Shown here: one piece after another, positions 9,021 to 18,769 of the stretch
Layout: every line of letters starts with the position of its first letter
Position numbering within the stretch: position 1 is the stretch's first letter
Origin: Streptomyces malaysiensis subsp. samsunensis
GTDB taxonomy: Bacteria > Actinomycetota > Actinomycetes > Streptomycetales > Streptomycetaceae
NCBI RefSeq assembly: GCF_024519315.1
Contig: NZ_JANIIC010000008.1
Span: forward strand, 62,001-126,000
DNA length: 64,000 nt
Direction of reading: 5' to 3'
The notes under the pieces: model-generated
The model's database searches: none
The model's input: only the letters and a program-made list of their open reading frames with translations
What the model was told of the DNA's origin: nothing
Translations under genes and position numbers: made by a program

Positions 9021-10911
9021 GGCCGCCTCCCCCTCCATCGCCTCTGGTGCCTCCGGCGCCTCTGGTGTTCCCGGCGCTTCCGGTGCTTCCCGTACTTCCG
9101 GTGGTGTTGCTGATGGTGTTGTGGTCGCCGAAGCCGAAGGCGCTGTTCTCCGCGGACTCGATGAAGACTCCGCCGCCGCTCACATTGATGACCTTCTGCT
9201 CGAACTCACCGGTCTCCCAGCCGGCTTCGTCCAGCGCCCTTCGCACTCCGTTGGCCACCCGGTCCTCGACGCTCTTCAGATAGCGGCTGACATCCATCTC
9301 CTGGAAGAGCGATGCGCCGGTGTCACTGCCCAGCTCCCGCACCGAGATCCACGGACCATCGGGGATGGCCGCCTCATAACCCCCCGCGTACATCCGCCAG
9401 ACGAAGGCGGCCGAGCGAAAGGCGTGGATGACCGCCCGGCCCGCGGCCGTGGGCGTCCGCCCGACCGCCCAGACCACCTTGCCCGGCAGCCCGCCGCGGC
9501 GGTGGGAGTCGGAGAGCCGGTCGACCGCCCGGAAGTCCGGGCGGATCGGGCGCAGCACATGCGGGGCGAACTCCAGCATCAGCATGCCGCCCTGCGTATG
9601 CACCCGGACGAAGACGGTGGTGACGACCTCTTCCCGCCATGCGCCGACGCGGATGCGCAGAAAGTGCCGGCGGATCTCGCCGCCCTCCTCGACCGCCTCC
9701 GCCCGCTCCCGCGCGAAGTCCGCCTCGCCATACGGCACGAAGGAGCGGCTCCGTAAGCCGGTGACCTTCAGGAAGACGCATTCATCGAGCTCCAGCCCGC
9801 GCAGCCGGTCGCGGCTCTCGGTGGCGGTGCCCGCGGTATGGCCGGTGCGGCCGGTGCCCTGGATGGACGGGGTGCGCAACTTCTCGACCAGCGGCCGGAT
9901 CCGCTCCAGGATCACCCGGTTGTCCAGCGGCACCGGATCGCCGCCCTCGCGCGGCCGCAGTTCGACGGCGAGGGTCCAGGTGTCATGGGCGGTGCCCGCG
10001 CCGAGGAAGGGGTGCCGATCGTGGTAGAGGATCACCGGTGAGTGCTGCTCACGGCGGATCAGGGCCCGCACCCGCTGGAAGCGCCCGCCCTCGTACCCCT
10101 CCGCGGGGTCCGCGGAGATGTCGGCGAAGGTCTCCGGCTCCAGATCGGTGGCCAGCACCCGGGCCACATGCTCACGGTGCAGGGCGACCGCAGTGGCCAT
10201 CGCCGCCGGGATCACCAGCGCGAACCAGGCGGCGGTGGTGTCCGATCCGGTGGTCAGGGCCGGGGCCAAGCCCTGGAGCCCGCTCGGATCGGGCTCGTCC
10301 GTGAGCACCTGAGTCAGGGCGGAGGCCACATAGGACAGCAGGGACAGACAGCCGAGCAGCCGCAGCACCGCGGCCGCCCGCCGCCGGGTGACGGTGACCC
10401 CGTCGGCCCCGGGGTAGTCGGCGCGGAAGGGACCCATGGCGCCGCCCCTGGCCCAGGCCGCCAGCAGAAGCAGCGCACAGGACAGCAGGAACAGATAAAA
10501 GAAGCCCTGGGCCAGCAGGAAGTCCAGCACCCATAAGGACACCAGCAGCGCGGTCCAGCCTGCCTCCAGACGGCGGGCGCGCAGCGCGTGCGCGAGCACC
10601 CGCGCCGCGTCGATGCCCAGCGAGGGCGCCACGGCGCGCTCTTCGTGGACATACAGCTCGTCCACGACCGCGTCCCGGAAGTCGTCGTCCAGATACGTGC
10701 CCGCGCACAGCAGCCGGGTGGCCTCGCTGGTGGCATGGGGAGACGCATCGGCGGCACGACGAGACGGGGCCGCTGACGAAGGCACCGGTGACGAAGGGAC
10801 TGCTGATGACGAGACAGCCGATAACGAGGCTGCCGGTAAAGGCTCCGCCCGCGACTGCGGCAGCTGAGCGGACTGATCGCTTGGAGAATGATCACCGTGC
10901 GTATTGGCCAT
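9007..10911 (-). CDS. Polytopic membrane protein with C-terminal RHIM-like motif; four TTA codons
   Basis: 634 aa, ATG at 10911 with GGGGGG upstream. A Ser/Pro/Ala-rich N-terminus precedes about four transmembrane segments between residues ~125 and ~290 ([64 protein letters not shown]). A soluble region of ~320 residues follows, then [20 protein letters not shown] and a Thr/Gly tail. The F-G-F-G-D-H-N core is shared with the next gene. No enzyme family was recognised in the soluble part. TTA codons at 10839, 10824, 10536 and 9756 (first base, minus strand) are exceptional here and predict bldA dependence; they also suggest acquired origin. First gene of the four-gene cassette. Confidence 0.75.
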   Translation of the reverse strand: MANTHGDHSPSDQSAQLPQSRAEPLPAASLSAVSSSAVPSSPVPSSAAPSRRAADASPHATSEATRLLCAGTYLDDDFRDAVVDELYVHEERAVAPSLGIDAARVLAHALRARRLEAGWTALLVSLWVLDFLLAQGFFYLFLLSCALLLLAAWARGGAMGPFRADYPGADGVTVTRRRAAAVLRLLGCLSLLSYVASALTQVLTDEPDPSGLQGLAPALTTGSDTTAAWFALVIPAAMATAVALHREHVARVLATDLEPETFADISADPAEGYEGGRFQRVRALIRREQHSPVILYHDRHPFLGAGTAHDTWTLAVELRPREGGDPVPLDNRVILERIRPLVEKLRTPSIQGTGRTGHTAGTATESRDRLRGLELDECVFLKVTGLRSRSFVPYGEADFARERAEAVEEGGEIRRHFLRIRVGAWREEVVTTVFVRVHTQGGMLMLEFAPHVLRPIRPDFRAVDRLSDSHRRGGLPGKVVWAVGRTPTAAGRAVIHAFRSAAFVWRMYAGGYEAAIPDGPWISVRELGSDTGASLFQEMDVSRYLKSVEDRVANGVRRALDEAGWETGEFEQKVINVSGGGVFIESAENSAFGFGDHNTISNTTGSTGSTGSAGNTRGAGGTRGDGGGGGHGDG

Positions 10912-10979
10912 GTTTCCCCCCGAGGCCGTAGCAACTGCCTCCACGGTAGGGGAAGATGACCCGCGATTACAGTGAATTA

Positions 10980-11025
10980 CCGAAGGGTCACACTCCGGAG
11001 TGAATAACGGAGTGTGACCCTTCGG
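10980..11025 (-). terminator. Terminator after mdh
   Basis: Perfect 18-base arms (CCGAAGGGTCACACTCCG and its complement) around a 10-base loop, 20 bases after the mdh stop. It separates mdh from the TTA-rich cassette. Confidence 0.85.
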
Positions 11026-11045
11026 AACCAGCCGCGGTGGGCGCG

Positions 11046-12092
<1,047 letters not shown>

Positions 12093-12318
12093 TCAGGCTA
12101 TCCGACGGCACCTGGCCCAGGTTCTCTCGGGCCATTGTGTAACCGCTCACCGCGCCTTCCGGCCCGCCACGCACTTTGGCGGCCGCCTGCCAGGAGGGGG
12201 AGTGCAGGCGGCCGCCCAGTGCCGCACCCGTGGGGGGCTCGGGCAGCGCCTGCCCCGATTCCCCCGGCTCATTCCCCCCGTTTCCGAATTCCCCCGGACG
12301 GGCCCCCTTCCCCCGCGC

Positions 12319-13383
12319 TCACCCCCGGCCGCCGGGGGCCGCGCAGGCGCGCGTGCCGCCGGTGAGGGTGCCGCCGGTGAGGGTGGCGCACGCGGCGGCC
12401 CGCGCGGTGGGGTCCACCGCGATCATCTTGGTGTAGGCATCGCCGTCGGCGCCGACCCTGGCACGCTGCGAGCGGACCGCGCCGCCCTTCGCGCCCGGCG
12501 CCTCGACCTCGATCACATCGCCCGGTGCCGCCCGGGTGATCCGGGCCCAGGCCGCTTTGCAGGTCTTGCTGTAGCGGACCTCGACATAGGCGGTGCCGAC
12601 GGTGACGTCGTCGATGGTCGTCGCGGCGGCGCCGCACCCCATGGTCTGCGGATCCTGACCGGCGCAGTCCTCCCCGGCGCATTTCACGCCCTCCGGCAGC
12701 TGACGCGCGCTGGTGGCCGGTGCGGTGGTCGGCTGCTTCCCCCGCTGCTCACCGTCGCCGACCGCGTCGATCAGAAGGACGGCTCCGGCAACCAGGAGGA
12801 GCGCGCCGACGAGGCCCCCGGCGAACAGCGCGGCACGCTTACGCCCCGACCGGGACGGCGGGGACGACCCGGGCGGCGGCTGCTCGGAGGAGTCCGGCGC
12901 CCGCCCGGCCGAGGCCGCGGGAGCCGAGAACACCGGAGCGGTCGCGACCAGCGGCTGCTCCGGATCGGGCAGTTCGACGCTCGGCCGGCCCTTCCCCAAG
13001 GGGCGGCCGTTCTTCCGGGCGCCCACCCCCCGCTCCGCCGGGTCGAACCGTTCGATGGCGGCCCGCGCCTGCGCGACGCTGATGGCCTCCATCGTGACGT
13101 CGTGCCGCATCTCGGAGCGGCTCCAGGACCGCTCCGCCAGTTCCCACAGCGTGGTGAGGTGGTGGGCATCGGCGCCCGTGGCCTCGGCCAGGGCCTCCAC
13201 CGCGCCCTGCGGGGGCAGCAGCCGTCCGTTGAGGTAGCGCTCCCATGAACTCTTGCTGTAGCCGGTGCGGTCGGCCACGGCCACGACGCTGAGCCCGCTG
13301 CGCTCGACGAGCGTTCGCAGCCGGCCGGTGAACTCCCGTACCTGCGGGTCGAGTTCCTCCGGTAAGTCCCTCCAACGAGGCAT
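12319..13383 (-). CDS. Membrane-anchored XRE-type regulator with extracellular DUF2690 domain
   Basis: 354 aa, ATG at 13383 right after a GGGGAGG. Residues ~15-80 form a helix-turn-helix (FTGRLRTLVERSGLSVVAVA, then TGYSKSSWERYLNGRLLPP). After a Pro/Ser-rich linker there is one transmembrane helix (AALFAGGLVGALLLVAGAVLL, ~215-235, partly quoted) and a ~115-residue C-terminal domain with conserved Cys (VKCAGEDCAG, MGCGAAA, KTCKAAW, AACATL) typical of DUF2690. The layout suggests a DNA-binding protein held at the membrane and linked to an outside signal. Codon 7 is TTA (13365-13363), so translation should wait for bldA tRNA. Confidence 0.82.
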   Translation of the reverse strand: MPRWRDLPEELDPQVREFTGRLRTLVERSGLSVVAVADRTGYSKSSWERYLNGRLLPPQGAVEALAEATGADAHHLTTLWELAERSWSRSEMRHDVTMEAISVAQARAAIERFDPAERGVGARKNGRPLGKGRPSVELPDPEQPLVATAPVFSAPAASAGRAPDSSEQPPPGSSPPSRSGRKRAALFAGGLVGALLLVAGAVLLIDAVGDGEQRGKQPTTAPATSARQLPEGVKCAGEDCAGQDPQTMGCGAAATTIDDVTVGTAYVEVRYSKTCKAAWARITRAAPGDVIEVEAPGAKGGAVRSQRARVGADGDAYTKMIAVDPTARAAACATLTGGTLTGGTRACAAPGGRG

Positions 13384-13665
13384 TGCCTCCCCCTGTCCCC
13401 CCTCGCACGTGCCCGTCAATCCCCGGCGTCACGGCCGCCGTTGGCGTCTGCGGGCCCCGAACTCCCTACCCAAAGGGATGCCTTGCCCCAGGATGTCAGC
13501 TCCTCGGGCTGGGGCGCATCGGAGCATTTCGTGCACCGGTACGCACTTCCCCGCGCCCGGCTCGTCGTTGCGTGTCCGAGACCTCGTGCTGGAACGGTCA
13601 CTTCCGCGCCACAGGGTCCCGACGTTCATTGATCCGGCACAGCCCACACACAACCCTGGTTATCA
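13384..13665. other. Gene-free stretch between DUF2690 regulator and DUF3017 gene
   Basis: About 280 bases with no credible coding region. It would hold the promoter of the DUF2690 regulator (minus strand) and is followed by two tandem hairpins. No tRNA fold was recognised. Confidence 0.5.
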
Positions 13666-13704
13666 GGCGGCCCGTCCTTCTTCGGGGGAGAGGGCGGACC
13701 GCCG
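13666..13704 (-). terminator. Imperfect second copy of the folD-DUF3017 terminator
   Basis: Arms GGCGGCCCGTCCT and AGGGCGGACCGCC pair with two mismatches. The segment resembles the stronger hairpin at 13732-13773, including the GGGGGAGAG loop side, so it looks like a decayed duplicate acting as a backup terminator. Confidence 0.6.
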
Positions 13705-13731
13705 CCGGACCGTTGGGATCCGGCCATGACG

Positions 13732-13773
13732 ACGGCGGCCCGTCCTCCCACGGGGGAGAGGACGGGCCGCCGT
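13732..13773 (-). terminator. Terminator after the folD-DUF3017 operon
   Basis: Perfect 16-base arms (ACGGCGGCCCGTCCTC and complement) with a 10-base loop, 13 bases beyond the DUF3017 stop. Confidence 0.85.
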
Positions 13774-13786
13774 TTCACGCCGTCGG

Positions 13787-14239
13787 CTAGCGCACCGTGA
13801 AATGCACCACGTCGTCCAGGAACGGGATCGACACCCATGGATCCGGCTGGGCCATCAGGGACAGCAGCACGATCGCCGCGCCCAGCAGCCCGTAGGTCAG
13901 CATGTCGGTGAAGCGCGACCGCACCGCGAGCATCCCCACCTCGGGCAGCGCCCACCGCAGGAAGGCGCCCGCCAGCAGGGACAGCCCGATCAGCACCGTG
14001 CCCGCCCGGAACGCGTCCAGGGCGACGATCAGCAACCCCAGGCCCACCCCGCCCATCACCGCGAGCAGCGGCCACTGCCTGGCGGGCGCCGGAGCGGCAC
14101 CGGGCGCGGCCCGGCCGCCGCCCTCCGGGCGCGCGGTGTCCCGGGTGATCAACGGGAAGCGGCGCGAGGCGCGGACCAGCCGGGCGGGCCCGGAGGGCCG
14201 CTGCTTCCCGGCCGCCGGCTCGCCCGCCTCAGCCGTCAT
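13787..14239 (-). CDS. DUF3017 small membrane protein
   Basis: About 150 aa. A disordered basic N-terminus is followed by three hydrophobic helices ([56 protein letters not shown]). It starts inside the last codons of folD, at ATG 14239 (or GTG 14248), so it is translationally coupled to it. DUF3017 proteins are usually found next to folD in Streptomyces; their role is unknown. Confidence 0.85.
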   Translation of the reverse strand: MTAEAGEPAAGKQRPSGPARLVRASRRFPLITRDTARPEGGGRAAPGAAPAPARQWPLLAVMGGVGLGLLIVALDAFRAGTVLIGLSLLAGAFLRWALPEVGMLAVRSRFTDMLTYGLLGAAIVLLSLMAQPDPWVSIPFLDDVVHFTVR

Positions 14240-15116
14240 GGCCGGCACCGGCGTCCGCGGCCGCCTTCGCGTTCCGCTCCGCGGCCTCCACCACGTTGAC
14301 CAGCAGCTGGGCGCGGGTCATCGGGCCGACCCCGCCCGGGTTCGGCGAGAGCCAGCCCGCGACCTCGGCCACCCCGGGGTGCACATCGCCGGCGATCTTG
14401 CCGTGCTCGTCCCGGCTGACGCCCACATCGAGCACCGCGGCGCCCGGCTTGACGTCCTCCGGCCTGACCAGATGCCGCACCCCGGCGGCCGCCACGATGA
14501 TGTCGGCCTGGCGCAGGATGCCGGGCAGGTCGCGGGTGCCGGTGTGGCAGAGGGTGACCGTCGCGTTCTCCGAGCGGCGGGTCAGCAGCAGTCCGATCGA
14601 GCGGCCGACGGTGATGCCCCGGCCGACGACCACCACATGCGCGCCGTTGATCTCCACACCGTGGTGGCGCAGCAGCTGGATGACGCCCTGGGGCGTGCAC
14701 GGCAGCGGGCCACTCTCGCCCAGCACCAGCCGGCCGAGGTTCATCGGGTGCAGCCCGTCGGCGTCCTTGGCCGGGTCGATCAGCTCCAGCACCCGGTTGG
14801 CGTCGATGCCCTTGGGGAGCGGCAGCTGGACGATGTAGCCGGTGCAGGCCGGGTCCTCGTTGAGCTCCCGCACCGCCGCCTCGATCTCCTCCTGGGTGGC
14901 GGTCTCGGGCAGGTCGCGCCGGATGGAGGAGATGCCGACCTCGGCGCAGTCGCGGTGCTTGCCCGCCACGTACCACTTGCTGCCGGGGTCCTCGCCCACC
15001 AGCACCGTCCCGAGGCCGGGATGGATACCCTTGGCGTTCAGCGCCTCCACGCGGCTGACGAGGTCGGACTTGATCGCGGATGCGGTTGCCTTGCCATCGA
15101 GAATCTGGGCGGTCAT
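14229..15116 (-). CDS. folD: Bifunctional methylenetetrahydrofolate dehydrogenase/cyclohydrolase
   Basis: 295 aa. It oxidises 5,10-methylene-THF to methenyl-THF and hydrolyses that to 10-formyl-THF, the one-carbon donor used by the neighbouring purN and purH. Catalytic Y-x-x-x-K in [11 protein letters not shown], substrate loop [14 protein letters not shown]-binding [17 protein letters not shown] and the C-terminal [15 protein letters not shown] are all present. ATG at 15116 has GGGAGG 8 bases upstream; the reading to 15194 has none. The coupling with purine genes is functional as well as positional. Confidence 0.96.
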   Translation of the reverse strand: MTAQILDGKATASAIKSDLVSRVEALNAKGIHPGLGTVLVGEDPGSKWYVAGKHRDCAEVGISSIRRDLPETATQEEIEAAVRELNEDPACTGYIVQLPLPKGIDANRVLELIDPAKDADGLHPMNLGRLVLGESGPLPCTPQGVIQLLRHHGVEINGAHVVVVGRGITVGRSIGLLLTRRSENATVTLCHTGTRDLPGILRQADIIVAAAGVRHLVRPEDVKPGAAVLDVGVSRDEHGKIAGDVHPGVAEVAGWLSPNPGGVGPMTRAQLLVNVVEAAERNAKAAADAGAGHDG

Positions 15117-15185
15117 GACTTCATCCTCCCGGATGCGGGGACATCGGATCCAATCAGGGGCCGGTCGGTGCTGCCGGACCGGCGA

Positions 15186-15220
15186 AGGCCGCACCCCGTG
15201 ATCCGGTCGGGGTGCGGCCT
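15186..15220 (-). terminator. Terminator after purH
   Basis: Arms AGGCCGCACCCC and GGGGTGCGGCCT (12 bases, perfect) with an 11-base loop, 23 bases after the purH stop and before folD. folD is therefore likely a separate transcription unit from purNH. Confidence 0.8.
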
Positions 15221-15242
15221 CCTGTGCTCGTTCAGCGGTCGC

Positions 15243-16808
15243 TCAGTGGAAGAAGTGGCGCGTGCCCGTGAAGTACATGGTCACACCGGCCTTCTGGGCG
15301 GCCTCCACGACCTGTTCGTCACGGACCGAGCCGCCCGGCTGCACCACGGCCCTGACGCCCGCCTCGGTCAGCACCTCCAAGCCGTCCGGGAACGGGAAGA
15401 AGGCGTCGGAGGCGGCGTACGAACCGGTGGCCCGCTCGGCACCGGCCCGCTCGACGGCCAGCTTGGCCGAGTCCACGCGGTTGACCTGGCCCATGCCGAC
15501 GCCGACCGTGGCGCCGCCCTTGGCGAGCAGGATCGCGTTGGACTTCACCGCACGGCAGGAGCGCCAGGCGAAGGCGAGCTCGGCGAGGCCGTCGGCGTCC
15601 AGCGCCTCGCCCGTGGCGAGCGTCCAGTTGGCCGGGTCGTCGCCCTCGGCCTGGAGCCGGTCCTTGGCCTGCACCAGCAGGCCGCCCTCGATGGGCCGCT
15701 GCTCGGTGGCGTCCGCCGGCGACTGCGCGCAGCGCAGCACACGGATGTTCTTCTTACGGGCGAGCACCTCGACCGCGCCGTCCTCGTACGCGGGGGCGAC
15801 GATGACCTCGGTGAAGATCTCGGCGACCTGCTCGGCCATGGCGACCGACACCGGGCGGTTGACGGCGATCACTCCGCCGAAGGCCGACAGCGGATCGCAG
15901 GCGTGCGCCTTACGGTGCGCCTCGGCAACATCCTCCCCGACCGCGATCCCGCACGGGTTGGCGTGCTTGATGATCGCGACACAGGGCTCGGAGTGGTCGT
16001 ACGCGGCCCGGCGGGCGGCCTCGGTGTCGGTGTAGTTGTTGAACGACATCTCCTTGCCGTGCAGCTGCTCGGCCTCCGCGAGCCCCTTACCGCTGCCGTC
16101 GGAGTAGAGCGCGGCCGGCTGGTGCGGGTTCTCGCCGTAGCGCAGCACGTTGTTGCGGGTGACGGTGGCGCCCAGGAAGTCCGGGAAGGAGGAGTCGTCC
16201 GCCGCCGCGTAGTCGGCCGCGAACCAGTTGGCCACCGCCACGTCGTAGGCGGCGGTGTGCTGGAACGCCTCGGCCGCCAGCCGCTTGCGCCGCTCCAGGT
16301 CGAAACCGCCCTCGGCGGTGGCCTTGAGGATGTCGCCGTACCGCTCGGGGTTGACGACCACGGCCACGGACGGGTGATTCTTGGCGGCGGCACGGACCAT
16401 GGAGGGGCCGCCGATGTCGATCTGCTCGACGCACTCGTCCGGCGCGGCGCCCGAGGCGACCGTCTCGCGGAACGGATAGAGGTTGACCACGACCAGCTCG
16501 AAGGGGGCCACGCCCAGCTCCTGGAGCTGCTCACGGTGGGAGTCGAGCCGCTGGTCGGCCAGGATGCCCGCGTGGACGCGCGGGTGCAGCGTCTTGACCC
16601 GGCCGTCGAGACACTCGGGGAAGCCGGTCAGCTCCTCGACCTTGGTGACGGGGACCCCGGCGGCGGCGATCTTCGCGGCCGTCGAGCCGGTCGAGACGAG
16701 CTGGACACCCACCGCGTGCAGCCCTCGGGCCAGCTCCTCGAGACCCGTCTTGTCGTAGACGCTGACCAGCGCGCGGCGGATGGGCCGCTTGGTACCTTCG
16801 GCGGTCAC
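15243..16808 (-). CDS. purH: Bifunctional AICAR formyltransferase / IMP cyclohydrolase
   Basis: 521 aa; catalyses the last two steps of IMP synthesis. The N-terminal MGS-like cyclohydrolase domain starts [20 protein letters not shown]; the formyltransferase domain carries the KHANPCG motif (near residue 280) with the catalytic Lys-His pair and ends [10 protein letters not shown]. Its ATG overlaps the purN stop (ATGA), so the two are co-translated. Confidence 0.97.
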   Translation of the reverse strand: MTAEGTKRPIRRALVSVYDKTGLEELARGLHAVGVQLVSTGSTAAKIAAAGVPVTKVEELTGFPECLDGRVKTLHPRVHAGILADQRLDSHREQLQELGVAPFELVVVNLYPFRETVASGAAPDECVEQIDIGGPSMVRAAAKNHPSVAVVVNPERYGDILKATAEGGFDLERRKRLAAEAFQHTAAYDVAVANWFAADYAAADDSSFPDFLGATVTRNNVLRYGENPHQPAALYSDGSGKGLAEAEQLHGKEMSFNNYTDTEAARRAAYDHSEPCVAIIKHANPCGIAVGEDVAEAHRKAHACDPLSAFGGVIAVNRPVSVAMAEQVAEIFTEVIVAPAYEDGAVEVLARKKNIRVLRCAQSPADATEQRPIEGGLLVQAKDRLQAEGDDPANWTLATGEALDADGLAELAFAWRSCRAVKSNAILLAKGGATVGVGMGQVNRVDSAKLAVERAGAERATGSYAASDAFFPFPDGLEVLTEAGVRAVVQPGGSVRDEQVVEAAQKAGVTMYFTGTRHFFH

Positions 16809-17461
16809 GGGATCCTTACCTTTCGTCCCTCTATGCGGTAGCCGTGCCGGGCCAGACGCCCCACGACCTCGACGAGCAGCGAACGCTCGACTTCCTTGAT
16901 CCGCTCATGGAGAGCGGACTCGTCGTCCTCGTCCCGGACCTCGACCACGCCCTGGGCGATGATCGGGCCGGTGTCGACCCCGTTGTCGACGAAGTGGACA
17001 GTGCATCCGGTCACCTTCACACCGTGCGCGAGCGCGTCGCGTACGCCGTGGGTACCGGGAAAGCTGGGGAGCAGCGCGGGATGGGTGTTGACGCAGCGGC
17101 CGCCGAACCTGGCGAGGAACTCCCGGCCCAGGATCTTCATGAACCCGGCCGAGACGACCAGATCCGGCTCGTGGGCGGCGGTGGCCTCCGCCAGCGCCGC
17201 GTCCCACTCGGCGCGGTCGGCGTAGTCCTTGACCCTGCATACGAACGTGGGGATCCCGGCGCGCTCGGCGCGCGTCAGGCCCTCGATACCGTCTCGGTCG
17301 GCGCCGACGGCCACCACCTCGGCGCCGTAGCGGGCCACGCCCTCGGCGTCGATGGCGTCGAGCAGCGCCTGGAGATTCGTACCGGAGCCGGAGACGAGGA
17401 CGGCGAGGCGGACCGGGCGCCCGGGGCGCGCAGGGCTGACGGGGGAAGGCGGGGAGGCCAC
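16805..17461 (-). CDS. purN: Phosphoribosylglycinamide formyltransferase
   Basis: 218 aa from GTG 17461, preceded by GAAAGAG; a longer reading to 17527 adds a non-conserved Thr/Pro-rich leader. It uses 10-formyl-THF to formylate GAR in purine synthesis. Motifs: [16 protein letters not shown] (phosphate binding), [20 protein letters not shown] (catalytic Asn-His region) and [15 protein letters not shown] (catalytic Asp). First gene of the purN-purH operon. Confidence 0.95.
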   Translation of the reverse strand: MASPPSPVSPARPGRPVRLAVLVSGSGTNLQALLDAIDAEGVARYGAEVVAVGADRDGIEGLTRAERAGIPTFVCRVKDYADRAEWDAALAEATAAHEPDLVVSAGFMKILGREFLARFGGRCVNTHPALLPSFPGTHGVRDALAHGVKVTGCTVHFVDNGVDTGPIIAQGVVEVRDEDDESALHERIKEVERSLLVEVVGRLARHGYRIEGRKVRIP

Positions 17462-17779
17462 GGCGGGGCTCTTTCTCGCGGGCGGTGCTGCCGTTTGTGT
17501 GGTCGTACAAGGTCGCGGACTCATCAATTCCAGGGAACTCTACGAAGCCGCCGACCGTCAGCAACGATACCGGCACACGAAGCGGCCCCCAGGGGACGGG
17601 GGCGGGCACGGGAGGTAGCGTCTGGACTGGGAAACCAACTGACGACACTGACGCCATGGGAAGGACCGCCGCGCCCGCGCCTTGATCCGTACGGCACCGG
17701 CCGTACGCGGGCCGTACGGCACCGGCCGCACCCGCCCTCGGTGTGCAGGACGACGACACAAGGGGAAGACACACTCCAC
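17462..17779. other. Divergent intergenic region between purN and the 17848 membrane-protein gene
   Basis: About 320 bases without a gene of normal size. It must hold the purN promoter (minus) and the promoter of the plus-strand unit, and contains a pair of 17-base direct repeats at 17687-17728. Confidence 0.5.
17687..17728. repeat. Two 17-base direct repeats, 25-base period
   Basis: CCGTACGGCACCGGCCG occurs at 17687-17703 and 17712-17728. Each copy plus its flank is itself partly palindromic (CGTACGG...CCGTACG). Position between divergent genes suggests a regulator site. Confidence 0.5.
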
Positions 17780-17851
17780 ATGCCGGACCGACGCCGCCGC
17801 GCGGCTCATCGCCTCATTCCGACTCCCGCCTCGACCGGGGGGCGGCGATGA
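17780..17851 (+). CDS. Possible 23-codon leader ORF coupled to the downstream membrane-protein gene
   Basis: ATG at 17780, preceded by AGGGGAAG about 11 bases upstream, opens a basic peptide (MPDRRRRAAHRLI...) whose TGA overlaps the ATG of the next gene (ATGA at 17848-17851). The exact overlap is what suggests it is real; the peptide matches nothing I know and could be chance. Confidence 0.35.
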   Translation: MPDRRRRAAHRLIPTPASTGGRR

Positions 17852-18702
17852 GGTACGCCCGCATGTCGCGTACGACGCCGCTGCTCCGGGAGCAGCAGTC
17901 GTCGTCCTCCTCGTCATCGTCCGCCCCCGGCGGGCAGAACGGGGACCAGCGGCACGAGGACAATCCGTTCGCCCCGCCGCCCGAGGGCAGACCGGACCAG
18001 CCGTGGCGGCCCCGGCCGGACGGCACCGACGGGAACGGCGGCGAGGGCCGTCCGGAGGCCCAGGGCGGCCATCAGGACGGGCAGGACGGGCAGCACGACC
18101 AGGACGGGCGGCAGCCGCAGCAGCCTCCGGCCTGGGGCAGCCAGTGGAGCAGCCGGCAGCCCGGCCGCCAGAGCGGCGGCTTCGGCCTCGGCCCCGGTTC
18201 CAACCGCCCCTCCGGCCCCGGCGGACCCGGCGGACCGCGCTGGGACCCCAATGACCCGGCCCAGCGGCGCGCCCGGTACGCGCTGCTCGCGGGCATGTGG
18301 GCGTTCTTCTTCGCGCTCTTCAGCCTGCCGCAGATCGCGCTGCTGCTCGGGGCGCTGGCCCTGTACTGGGGCATCAGCTCGCTGCGGGCCAAGCCGCGCC
18401 GTACGGCCCCGCCACCGGCCGCGGCCGCGCCCCTGAACGCACCGCCCCCGCCCCCGGGCGCCACCCCGGCGGCGCTGCCCGCGCCCGGCAGTGGCTCCGC
18501 GAAGCCGCAGGCCACGGCGGCGATCAGCGGTCTGGTGACGGGCGTGCTCGCGCTCGCCATCGTCGCGGCCACGTTCAGCTTCCAGGTCGTCTACAGCGAC
18601 TACTACACCTGTGTGGACGACGCCCTCACCCAGAGCTCGCGCCATGACTGCGAGACCTTGCTCCCCGAGCAGCTCCGCCCGCTGCTGAGCACGCAGGACT
18701 GA
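17848..18702 (+). CDS. Proline/glycine/glutamine-rich membrane protein next to perM
   Basis: 284 aa. A run of Ser, then a ~110-residue hydrophilic Gly/Gln/Asp/Pro-rich region, one helix pair ([36 protein letters not shown]), a Pro/Ala-rich loop, and another helix ([19 protein letters not shown]) before a short tail with two Cys ([17 protein letters not shown]). ATG 17848 follows GGGGGGCGGCG. By position it corresponds to M. tuberculosis Rv0954, a membrane protein next to perM; the resemblance is positional and in overall design. Function unknown; envelope or division role suggested only by the neighbour. Confidence 0.75.
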   Translation: MRYARMSRTTPLLREQQSSSSSSSSAPGGQNGDQRHEDNPFAPPPEGRPDQPWRPRPDGTDGNGGEGRPEAQGGHQDGQDGQHDQDGRQPQQPPAWGSQWSSRQPGRQSGGFGLGPGSNRPSGPGGPGGPRWDPNDPAQRRARYALLAGMWAFFFALFSLPQIALLLGALALYWGISSLRAKPRRTAPPPAAAAPLNAPPPPPGATPAALPAPGSGSAKPQATAAISGLVTGVLALAIVAATFSFQVVYSDYYTCVDDALTQSSRHDCETLLPEQLRPLLSTQD

Positions 18703-18769
18703 CGGCTCGCGACGAGTTCACGGCGCGCTGGCGACCGCCTTACGGTTCGCCTCACGGCTCGCGGCAGCC

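Noticed and set aside
13384..13665. Possible tRNA or small gene in the gap
   Set aside because: No cloverleaf, CCA end or T-loop consensus, and no ORF with coding bias.
17637..17660. PafBC-like element (CACTGACG) upstream of purN
   Set aside because: The TTGTC block is altered and no TAnnnT lies 8 bases beyond it.
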